From Phascolarctobacterium sp. (GTDB lineage: Bacteria > Bacillota > Negativicutes > Acidaminococcales > Acidaminococcaceae), in assembly GCA_020024105.1 (NCBI GenBank), contig JAHHUH010000001.1, positions 59,128-123,127 of the forward strand: a stretch of 64,000 bases of DNA. The letters run 5' to 3'. The position numbers were made by a program, and so were the translations under genes. This document shows, in pieces, positions 1-7,720 of this stretch. Positions within the stretch are counted from its first letter, which is position 1, and each line of letters begins with the position of its first letter. The notes under the pieces were generated by a model. The model was not told the origin of the DNA. It saw only the letters and a list, made by a program, of their open reading frames with translations, and made no database searches.

Positions 1-218
1 GTACCGCCACCTAAAAGAACAACCGGTTTATTACCAGCCATTTGTAAACGTTTCATCAGGCATAAAGCCATAAAGTGACCAACATGCAGGGAATCTGCGG
101 TAGGGTCAAAACCGATATAGAAACGAGCACCGCCATTATTGATCAGCTCTCTGATTTCCGGCTCATCAGTTACTTGGGCGATTAAGCCTCTCGCTTGTAA
201 TTCTTCGTAAATTTCCAT
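1..218 (-). CDS. tyrS: Tyrosyl-tRNA synthetase, N-terminal part (cut by window edge)
   Basis: Only the first 72 or so codons are in the window; the gene runs off the left edge. The translation starts MEIYEELQARGLIAQVTDEP and contains the class I synthetase HIGH-type motif LHVGH in the context DPTADSLHVGHF, which is typical of bacterial TyrS. The enzyme charges tRNA-Tyr in the cytoplasm. A GGAGG ribosome site precedes the ATG at 216-218. A T-box leader with a tyrosine specifier lies directly upstream, which independently supports the assignment. Confidence 0.93.
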   Translation of the reverse strand, partial: MEIYEELQARGLIAQVTDEPEIRELINNGGARFYIGFDPTADSLHVGHFMALCLMKRLQMAGNKPVVLLGGG

Positions 219-241
219 GTTTAAACCTCCAAATTAATAAT

Positions 242-515
242 AAAAAAGTCCTCTGCTCCTAAAAGGAACAGAGGACGAAGTTATCGTGGTACCACCTCTA
301 TTAGCAGCCTCCTCGCGAAGACTACCTCTACGTGTGCAAGACACTAACGCTGTAGCGGGCGCACCCGTCCTACCCTACTTAATTTCAGGCGGCAGCTCCA
401 GAATGTATTCAGCCCAACCTCCTTGCATCCTCACAGCAGCCGGATGCTCTCTGAAAATTCAGCTTGGCCTACTTCTTTCCTTCATAGCTTTAGCATATTT
501 ACACTGCCACTTAGC
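242..515 (-). promoter_or_regulatory. Tyrosine T-box leader (tRNA-sensing riboswitch) for tyrS
   Basis: Read on the minus strand the leader shows the conserved T-box core TGGTACCACG (about 287-296). It is followed by an intrinsic terminator hairpin, GTCCTCTG paired with CAGAGGAC (248-276), and then a U-tract. Further upstream is a stem I-like segment with AGAAGTA (about 463-470). A specifier-loop context GAATACATTC places UAC, a tyrosine codon, in the specifier position (about 403-408). Known role of the family: uncharged tRNA-Tyr stabilises the antiterminator and allows transcription into tyrS. A possible -35 element TTGACT lies at about 542-547. Confidence 0.9.
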
Positions 516-568
516 ATAACATATTTTCTTAGAAAAAGAAAGAGTCAAAAATAATTTTTTAATGAAAT

Positions 569-1297
569 TTACAATCTTACCTCATCATAAAGCTGCCTTA
601 CCACAGCATCTGCTAAGGCACCAATGCTGGAAATAGACCTTTCCTGGGGTAAGCCGGAGGCATCATAGCCCAAGGGCAGTTCCGTACAAGCTGTCATAAC
701 AGGTAAATCCCGCTCCTGCCACAATTCTTCTACTAAAGCCTTCATAATTGTACCTGCCTGCAGAAAATGGTTAGCCTTTACCTGGTTAATTACCTCCTGG
801 ACACGGTCACTCTGCTCTTCATTGGGAATATAAAGGGTAAAATGATATTTGTCAGCCACCTTCTGGTAAAGTCCAGAAGCACGAGTTCCCTTCGTAGAGA
901 GCATCCAGACACCCTCCGGAGAAAGCTTTTGTGCTGCCAAAACAGTTTCTTCTATGATGTGTACCAGGGGAACGGGCAGCTCCTCAACAAATTCATTAAT
1001 AAAATAATGGGCTGTATTACAGGGTACCGCCAATACATCCGCCCCCATAGCACAGAGCTGCAGCAAGTCCTGTTTTAATCTAAGTGCGGGAGAAGGACCC
1101 TGCCCGAAAATAGCAGCTCCCCGGTCAGGAATCTCACTATCACCCAGCATGTAGATGACAGGGTGCTCCTGGTCAATGGAAGCAGGACATTTTACCGCCA
1201 GTTGGCGTAAAAATTCTGCTGCTGCCGCCGGTCCCATACCGCCTACTACTCCCAATTTTTTACCATTCTTCACATATTTAACCTCTTCCATCCTCAA
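569..1297 (-). CDS. Aspartate/glutamate racemase family protein
   Basis: A 242-residue protein of the Asp/Glu/hydantoin racemase superfamily, cofactor-independent enzymes that use two cysteines to invert an amino acid. The glycine-rich start KLGVVGGMGPAAAAEF, the first catalytic cysteine in VPCNTAHYF (around residue 94) and the second in TACTELPLGY (around residue 205) are all visible. Length matches the RacD/YgeA group. It is divergent from the YbaK gene to its right and is followed by the tyrS T-box unit, so it is probably a single-gene unit. Substrate (aspartate, glutamate or another amino acid) cannot be told from sequence. The start may be the second methionine (MRM versus MEEV). Confidence 0.85.
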   Translation of the reverse strand: MRMEEVKYVKNGKKLGVVGGMGPAAAAEFLRQLAVKCPASIDQEHPVIYMLGDSEIPDRGAAIFGQGPSPALRLKQDLLQLCAMGADVLAVPCNTAHYFINEFVEELPVPLVHIIEETVLAAQKLSPEGVWMLSTKGTRASGLYQKVADKYHFTLYIPNEEQSDRVQEVINQVKANHFLQAGTIMKALVEELWQERDLPVMTACTELPLGYDASGLPQERSISSIGALADAVVRQLYDEVRL

Positions 1298-1452
1298 AAC
1301 CTCACTCTGTGTAAAATTTTTATTACGCTTAGTTTACCATAAAACAACTATACAATCCAACAAATATTATGTATACAGTTTTTAGATTGACACTTCAAAC
1401 TGTTAACAGTACAATAAAGGCAATAAAAGCTAACGAGAAAGAAGGAATGAGA

Positions 1453-1923
1453 ATGTCCATTGAAAAAGTACGCACATCTTTTAGTCACTTACAAATAGCT
1501 GAAAGAATTTTGGAATTTGCCACCTCCACTGCTACCGTAGAACTGGCCGCCATAGCAGCTGGCTGTGAACCTGCCCGTATCGCCAAAACTCTTTCCTTTA
1601 AGCAGGGCGAGGACTGTATTCTAATCGTTACCGCTGGTGACCGTAAAATAGATAATAGTAAATATAAACACTGTTTTGGCTGTAAGGCTAAAATGCTGGC
1701 AGCTGAGGAGGTTGAACCCCTGATTGGTCATAAAATCGGAGGAGTCTGTCCCTTTGCTATTAATCCCGATGTAAAGGTTTTCCTGGATGAATCCCTCAAG
1801 CAGTATGCCTCTGTTTTTCCAGCCTGTGGTAGCTCCAATAGTGCCATTGAATTGACCCCGGAGGAACTGGAACGCTATTCCTGTAATTTTCAGGCATGGG
1901 TTGATGTTTGCAAGGAGAGCTAA
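1453..1923 (+). CDS. YbaK/EbsC-family aminoacyl-tRNA deacylase
   Basis: A 156-residue single-domain protein of the YbaK/ProX editing family, which hydrolyses mischarged aminoacyl-tRNAs such as Cys- or Ala-tRNA-Pro. Family signatures include the lysine-containing KTLSFK, the stretch IGHKIGGVCPFAI (the GGVCPF motif is diagnostic) and CGSSNSAIELTPEEL near the end. I chose the ATG at 1453 because GAAGGA lies six bases upstream; the reading frame is open further upstream, but that part (residues rich in Ile/Lys) is not family-like. The decayed gene that follows begins three bases after the stop. Confidence 0.85.
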   Translation: MSIEKVRTSFSHLQIAERILEFATSTATVELAAIAAGCEPARIAKTLSFKQGEDCILIVTAGDRKIDNSKYKHCFGCKAKMLAAEEVEPLIGHKIGGVCPFAINPDVKVFLDESLKQYASVFPACGSSNSAIELTPEELERYSCNFQAWVDVCKES

Positions 1924-1925
1924 TC

Positions 1926-3851
1926 TTGGGTAACTATATCAAAGCTATTAAACTATTAAAAAACAGGCTCTACCCCACCTACCAGCTACATGCCTATATG
2001 GCTAATAAAAAAACTACTCCGAAGGACGGCCTAAAAATTGCCATGCTCACCGTGTTGGAATGGATTCGCGACCGCTTGGAGGAACCCATCCCGCCAGAGC
2101 TAAAGCTACCTGATCCCGCAGCATACGCCCAGGTTCCACTAGAGGCCTTTCAATCCGTACATATCAATTATGGTTACTTATTTCCATGCCGGATAATGGG
2201 CTTTGGACCTTACAGATTACGGAACCTGATTTGGGTTCTGAGCCCGGTAATCCCCGGCAAAAGCGTCAACCAGTACCCGGCCGCATCCTAGAAACCAACA
2301 TCAGCTTTGCCATTCACGAGTCCCAACTGGAATTTGGCGTACAAATTGTTATTTCCGACCCAGAGCATACCCTGGAAAAGCTGAGGTTTTTCGACCTGCC
2401 ATTGTCAAGCGCCTAGCTAATAAGCCATCCTTCGGCCTTAAAAATATTATCCCTCTAGAGCCTAAGGTCAAGCCCATAGCTACTACGGAACAGCTAAAAA
2501 GGCTGCTGGAAAATTACCATCAGGAGGAAAATCAGACGCCCCTGGTCATCTTTACCCGTCCAGAGCAGCGCCAGCTAGTCCAACAGGAGGGCCTACCCTT
2601 AGCTAGTTTAAGCTGGGAGGAGCTTCAATATAATTGTGGCACACTTTGCTTAAGCCGAAATTTTACGCTCCAAGGTACGGAGGAAGAGCTCAAGCAGTTA
2701 CACTATACCAATCCCTATGAGGTATTAGCTGCACATGAACAGGGTAAAAATCATCTATATCATGACTGGAAAAAAGAAGCTAATGCAGCTCTGATAAAGA
2801 AAAAACAGCATAAAAAGCTCCAACAGCCCCTCAAGCAGCAGCATTAGCTTTAGGCTACGCTCAAATTTACTTATTGGAGCCTCAATTACTAGTAAAGCTG
2901 CTGCAAGCAGAAAAAATGACCCTGACAGCCGGAGACGTGCTTATTTTAGAACCCCAGTGCTTTGGAGGGACTGTCACCAGGCTACCATTGGCAGAAGCTG
3001 ATGCTAATTACAACAGCCTTTGCGAAAAAATTTTGAAATATCCTCGAGAAAAAGCTTACGATTTTAGGCACGTAAGCTTTCTTTCCCACACGCGTGATAT
3101 TTTAATAGATTACACTAAGCAAACCGCGCTTAGCTCTGCCCTTCAAGAAGGTAGATGGCAGGAATTTCTGCACAAGCAGGAGACCGACTGGTATCAGCAG
3201 CTACGTGAAAAGGATTTAAAAATTAACCTGCTTAACGAGCAGCTGAGCAAATTACGTCAGGAGCTACAACAGGAGGCTACAGCTAAGGACGCCCTACGTC
3301 AACAAATAGCTGCAGCCAAAACGGCTAACTTGGCAAGACTAGCCCAACAGGAGGAATATCTGCATTACTACCAGCGCAAGCTGGAGCTTCCTGCCACGCA
3401 TGCAGAAATTCCCCAGTGGGTGGAAAAATACTTTACCGGACGACTTTACCTTCATCCCAAGGCTATTGCCCTTTTAAAAGATAAGAGTGCACAGGTAGTA
3501 GATATCAGCCTAATCTGTGACGCCTTGTACTATTTAGCTACGGATTATTGGAGCCAACGCTACGGCCAATTGGATAAGGATACTGCTCAACTAAACTGTT
3601 CCCAAAAATACCAACGTCCCTTTGAGGTTACGCCTGTAAGCCAGGCCAGTATTTGCTTTAGTCCAGGCCAGTACAAGGTAAAATACCAGCAGGGTAAGGG
3701 CAAGCCCTCGGAAAGAAATTTGGACACCCATCTTAAGGTAGGTAACGATAGCGAATTACTTCTACGTATTTATTTTTTCCACGATGATGCTAAGCAGATA
3801 ATCGTCATCGGCTCCCTACCCCGTCATTTAAAAACCGCCACCATCAAATAA
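1926..3851 (+). pseudogene. Decayed coiled-coil protein gene with three single-base frameshifts
   Basis: A TTG start at 1926 follows AAGGAGA by eight bases. The coding sense then moves through three frames: about 1926-2180, 2180-2378, 2378-2830 and 2830-3851. Each change corresponds to a one-base deletion in a homopolymer (T-run near 2180, A-run near 2376, A- or C-run near 2815-2830). Restoring the bases gives one continuous protein of about 640 residues. The last part (about 326 residues) contains a long coiled coil (around 3190-3370, rich in Lys/Glu/Gln, ending in a tyrosine-rich LHYYQRKLELP). I do not recognise the family. It may be a true pseudogene or contain sequencing errors; the neighbouring genes show no such lesions. 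Confidence 0.7.
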
Positions 3852-3861
3852 AGCTCCTAGA

Positions 3862-3908
3862 TAAAACGACTTAGGTTCATAAGAACCTAAGTCGTTTACT
3901 ATTTTTTA
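3862..3908 (+). terminator. Intrinsic terminator after the decayed gene
   Basis: A 13-bp stem ACGACTTAGGTTC/GAACCTAAGTCGT with a four-base loop is followed by TTTACTATTTTTTA. The same hairpin could also stop minus-strand transcription after the nucleoside kinase gene to its right. Confidence 0.85.
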
Positions 3909-3938
3909 TATAAATTCTCCAAAATTATTCGATCTACC

Positions 3939-5603
3939 TTAAAGGGCATCCTTAAAAACGCTACCACCGAGAAATTCCTTTAACAGAGAATTATTGGGAA
4001 TAACATCATCAGCCAGGGAATGAACATGGCGGAGTATTTTTAAAAGCTTTCTTGCCTTCGTATAGGCTGGACCCGCCTCCTGGGGCACGGCCAGCAGCAG
4101 CGGCTCCGCGTATTTCTTAATTACGGCCAGCTCGTAAATCAGACTGGTATTCATTACCACATCCGCATTACCCTGGTAGGGGAAAATATATTTATCCTCA
4201 CCCTCCCGCACATCGGTCCATTTAGCAAGAGTGGTCTGGGCATCAAATGCACGGAATTTACTATCACGGACCATACGACGAAGCAGACGGGTATCCGTGG
4301 TGCTAATACGGTTATACTGGTCAAAGGACATGGGGGTCAGGGCGCTAATATAAATTTTCAGCTTCTTATTGGCAGGAATGGACGCCGTCAGCTTATCATT
4401 CAATCCATGGATACCTTCTACCAGCAGAACAGAATTATCCGTAACCTGCAGCTCCTTGCCATGGTATTCTCTCAGACCGGCTTTAAAATTAAATTTAGGC
4501 ATTCTTACCCTTTCACCCTTTAAAAGTCTGGTCAAATGCTCATTAAAAAGCTCTAAATCCAAAGCCTCTAAGCATTCGAAATCATAGTCTCCGTTAGCCT
4601 TTCGGGGAGTTTCTGCCCTATTCTTATAGTAATCATCCATGGAAACGGTAATGGGCCTAATACCATTAACAGCTAACTGGATACTGAGACGTTGAGCAAA
4701 GGAGGTTTTTCCGGAAGATGAAGGACCTGCAATCAAAACCAGCTTCAGCTCATTGCGCTGCTCTGCAATCTGGTCAGCAATGCGGGCAATCTTTCTCTCC
4801 TGAAAAGCTTCACCCATCTGGATAATTTTATCCGCTACCCCTGCTTTAATATAGGCATTCATTTTAGAAACAGTATTGCATTTAATTCTGGCAGACCAGG
4901 CCTCTGCATCATGGTAGGCATTATTCAGCTTAGCAATATCCTGAAAATGTCCCAGCTCCTGCCAGTTTCCTACAGCAGGATAGTGAATGACCAGACCGCC
5001 ATCATAATTAAAAAGCTTAAAGACGGGTACTAATCCTACATGAGGACACATGGGCCCAAAGAAATAACCCGTACGTTCATTCAAAACATAAATATTGATA
5101 AGAGTGCTGGGCTCCAAATCACCAACCAGACCTCTAAAATCCTCTCCACAGCGTGGACCATACTCCTCCAGGGCCTGAACAGCGGGTATCCGTATCAGCT
5201 TGATTGGTGTCTGCTGCTGTACCAGCTCCTGCATTTTAGCTGTAATCTCTACCAGATCGGCTTCAGAAAAATGCTGTTCCGTCTGATAATGACAATAAAG
5301 CGCATCTCCCAAGGCATTGTCCACATCCACTCTCACCTGCGGCTTATAGACTCTTGCTACCGCTAAAAAGAGGAAGAGCAGAGTGCGTACATAGGTATGC
5401 ATACCATCCTCCTCCTGCAAAGTAACAAAGCTTACTCTTCCATCCTCCTGCAGAGGCTTTTGCAAATCAAATAATTCACCATTAAAGGTACTGCAGACGA
5501 TGGGCGCCGCCATAGCCGCAGCATATTCCCGGGCCAGAGGCAATAGAGTACTTCCCTCTGCCACCTCCCGCAAAGAACCATCGGGTAAAGTTATTTTTAA
5601 CAT
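3939..5603 (-). CDS. TGS-domain nucleoside kinase (uridine kinase/phosphoribulokinase type)
   Basis: A 554-residue protein. The N-terminus (about 1-60) resembles the TGS/ThrRS N-terminal domain, the middle (about 60-270) the threonyl-tRNA synthetase second additional domain, and the C-terminal half a P-loop kinase. The Walker A sequence is LIAGPSSSGKTSF (around residue 290), followed by SMDDYY, as in uridine kinases. This architecture is widespread in Firmicutes and is usually annotated as nucleoside kinase; the natural substrate is inferred, not proven. The ATG at 5601-5603 has an AGGAGG site upstream. It follows the aminotransferase gene with a terminator between, so it is probably its own unit. 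Confidence 0.85.
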   Translation of the reverse strand: MLKITLPDGSLREVAEGSTLLPLAREYAAAMAAPIVCSTFNGELFDLQKPLQEDGRVSFVTLQEEDGMHTYVRTLLFLFLAVARVYKPQVRVDVDNALGDALYCHYQTEQHFSEADLVEITAKMQELVQQQTPIKLIRIPAVQALEEYGPRCGEDFRGLVGDLEPSTLINIYVLNERTGYFFGPMCPHVGLVPVFKLFNYDGGLVIHYPAVGNWQELGHFQDIAKLNNAYHDAEAWSARIKCNTVSKMNAYIKAGVADKIIQMGEAFQERKIARIADQIAEQRNELKLVLIAGPSSSGKTSFAQRLSIQLAVNGIRPITVSMDDYYKNRAETPRKANGDYDFECLEALDLELFNEHLTRLLKGERVRMPKFNFKAGLREYHGKELQVTDNSVLLVEGIHGLNDKLTASIPANKKLKIYISALTPMSFDQYNRISTTDTRLLRRMVRDSKFRAFDAQTTLAKWTDVREGEDKYIFPYQGNADVVMNTSLIYELAVIKKYAEPLLLAVPQEAGPAYTKARKLLKILRHVHSLADDVIPNNSLLKEFLGGSVFKDAL

Positions 5604-5620
5604 AAGAAAACCTCCTTATT

Positions 5621-5652
5621 AAAAAAGTCGGAGCTAGATAGTTCCGACTTTT
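5621..5652 (-). terminator. Intrinsic terminator after the aminotransferase gene
   Basis: On the minus strand, AAAAGTCGGAA pairs with TCCGACTTTT across a short loop, followed by a run of T (the A-run at 5621-5626 on the plus strand). Confidence 0.85.
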
Positions 5653-5659
5653 ACTTTAC

Positions 5660-6904
5660 TTATTTTTCTACAGCCTGCATAGCGGCCAAAACCTTAGCCG
5701 CCATACCTTTTATTTTTTTTAAGGGTACGGCACAAACAGCAATCCGCACACCGGCAGCCAAAGGAACAGCAAAAATATTATCCTCATGCAGCTTCTCACA
5801 AATAGCATCGGAATGCTCAGTGGGAATGGAAAGGAAGAAGCCTGCTACATAGGGAAGCATGGGCAAGCCACATTCAGCAGCTTCTTTGGTAAATAAATCA
5901 GCACGTGCCTTAATCATCTGGTAATAATCGTCCCTTTCCTTGCAGACAGCAGCCAGCAGCTGGGGATCGTTGTAAATAGTCTCCAGGGTACGCATAGCAG
6001 GACGGTTGATATTGGACCAGGTAGCACGGCTGGTAACCTTATTGATTTCTGCAAATTCATCAATAACCTCTTTGCTGGAGGAAAGGCCAATTAAGGCACC
6101 CGTTCTTTGTCCATACATGGTAAAGCCCTTGGACATACTATAAGCAATCAGGCAGAGAATGTTAGCCGGCAAACCGGACAGCTTCTTAAAGAGCTTGCGC
6201 ACCTCTTCCTTATCACCTGCATAATCGATATAGGCGATATCCAACAGGAAGATAACATTCTTACCCGGTACAGCAGCTTCCTTGAGAATGGACAGCACAC
6301 CCTCCATATCCTCTTCAGTCAGACTATAACCAGTGGGATTATGGGCCGGAGTATTCAAAATGTAGAGCAGGTTATCCTGATGAGCCAAAATCTCCTGTAC
6401 CTTTTCCTTCAGAGCCGGCAGATTAAATTTATTGTTTTCATCCAGCATCTTATAGGTGGTAAAATTACGCTTCATATCGGTGCAGAGCAGCTTATAGGCA
6501 CCCCAGTACCAGTCGGAGCAGAGTACGGTATCCCCTTCATTCTGGTAGTTCCAGATAGCATGATGGATGGCACCGGTACCACCGGCAGTAGCCACAGCGG
6601 CTAAATAACCCTCTGGACGAGAAGCGCCAAAGGCAGCAGTGAGTACCGCCTCCAGATACTCGGGCAAACCGGAAATGGGAGCATAGGCAATTAATTCCCT
6701 CGTTTCCAGACTACGAAAAACCTTTTCTACAGTTGGTAAACATACCAAATTCTCATTTTCATCTAAAATAGCACCAATGGTGGCATTAGTAACGTTTTCC
6801 TTACCATATTTAGCAGTAGCAGCCTGGCAGGCAGAGCTGGCACCAAAAATTTTATCCTTACATTCCTTACCCTGAGCATGCTTTGCAGCAACTGACATCG
6901 TCAT
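5660..6904 (-). CDS. PLP-dependent class I/II aminotransferase
   Basis: A 414-residue fold-type I aminotransferase related to the aspartate/aromatic aminotransferase group. Visible elements are the substrate/cofactor region TAGGTGAIHHAIWNY, LNTPAHNPTGYSL (the NPTG loop), the LLDIAYIDYAG segment, and the PLP-lysine motif SMSKGFTMYGQRTG, which matches the SxSKxFxxYGxRxG form of aspartate/tyrosine aminotransferases. The specific amino acid cannot be assigned. The frame is open upstream to 6970, but GGAGGG lies seven bases before the ATG at 6902-6904, so I prefer that start. It stands alone, with terminators on both sides. Confidence 0.87.
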   Translation of the reverse strand: MTMSVAAKHAQGKECKDKIFGASSACQAATAKYGKENVTNATIGAILDENENLVCLPTVEKVFRSLETRELIAYAPISGLPEYLEAVLTAAFGASRPEGYLAAVATAGGTGAIHHAIWNYQNEGDTVLCSDWYWGAYKLLCTDMKRNFTTYKMLDENNKFNLPALKEKVQEILAHQDNLLYILNTPAHNPTGYSLTEEDMEGVLSILKEAAVPGKNVIFLLDIAYIDYAGDKEEVRKLFKKLSGLPANILCLIAYSMSKGFTMYGQRTGALIGLSSSKEVIDEFAEINKVTSRATWSNINRPAMRTLETIYNDPQLLAAVCKERDDYYQMIKARADLFTKEAAECGLPMLPYVAGFFLSIPTEHSDAICEKLHEDNIFAVPLAAGVRIAVCAVPLKKIKGMAAKVLAAMQAVEK

Positions 6905-7141
6905 ACTTTTCCCTCCTTTTATCACCTGGTTAGGGGCTTTTCCCCAGCCTAGGTAAAGGCTACCACCCAACCCGGCGGTCTAAGTATAGCCTTAAAAATC
7001 ACATTAACCTAGCTTGATTATAGCACAAAAGCAAGAATACTGACGAAGTATTTATGTACAAATTTTAACACTTTAGTGAATAATTTCCATGTATACAATA
7101 TACTATGATAAATATAGACAAAGTAATGTAGTAGGCATTAT

Positions 7142-7180
7142 ATAAAAATACCCTCCCCACTATTTTTAGCAGGGAGGGTA
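7142..7180 (-). terminator. Intrinsic terminator after the DUF1508 gene
   Basis: The minus strand reads TACCCTCCC, loop, GGGAGGGTA and then TTTTTATA, a strong GC-rich hairpin with a U-tract. It ends the transcript of the small gene at 7208-7576. Confidence 0.85.
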
Positions 7181-7207
7181 CATAGCGAATTCATATTTCC
7201 TATATAT

Positions 7208-7576
7208 TTATTTCTTTTCTACCTTAGCCTCTGGAGCGTTCTTGCGCACACTTTCGATACTGTTCAGACAACCGGCCTTAGCCTTATAGCCTTCGGAGGC
7301 AGCAATAGGCTCACCATTCCGAGCAGTCAGACGGAAGCGTAGTTCACCGGCCTTATCCGTATAAACTTCGAATTTAGGATTAGTAACAGTAGCAAAGCCT
7401 TCCACTGTCTGGTCCTCCACCTTAGCAAGAACAGCATTTTTTCTTACGCTTTCTATGCCCTTCAAACAGCCCTCCTCAGTCTTATAAACCTGGGAAGTAG
7501 CAATAACCTCTCCATTACCTGCCTTCAAATTAAAGGAAAAACCATTGGCAGTAGTATTAATTACAAATTTACCCAT
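7208..7576 (-). CDS. DUF1508 (YegP-type) tandem-domain protein
   Basis: A 122-residue protein built of two copies of the DUF1508/YegP module. The first copy is about residues 1-58 and the second about 65-120. Each ends in a version of GC-L-x-IESVRKNA (CLKGIESVRKNA, CLNSIESVRKNA). Proteins of this family are small and cytoplasmic and their function is not known. I chose the ATG at 7574-7576 because AGAGG lies seven bases upstream; a longer frame (to 7591) lacks such a site. It is a single-gene unit. Confidence 0.85.
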   Translation of the reverse strand: MGKFVINTTANGFSFNLKAGNGEVIATSQVYKTEEGCLKGIESVRKNAVLAKVEDQTVEGFATVTNPKFEVYTDKAGELRFRLTARNGEPIAASEGYKAKAGCLNSIESVRKNAPEAKVEKK

Positions 7577-7666
7577 GATAAACCTCTTCAAATATTTATT
7601 GCTTACAGTTTAACAGATAATTTATAGAAAATCAAGAAATCCATTATTGTAGCAATAAAATAATAA

Positions 7667-7716
7667 AAAAAGACCTGTACTCACAGCTATATTTTTACCT
7701 GCGAATACAAGTCTTA
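7667..7716 (-). terminator. Intrinsic terminator after mutS2
   Basis: On the minus strand AGACTTGTATTCGCAGG pairs imperfectly with CTGTGAGTACAGGTCT and is followed by TTTTTTT. Confidence 0.75.
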
Positions 7717-7720
7717 CTTT

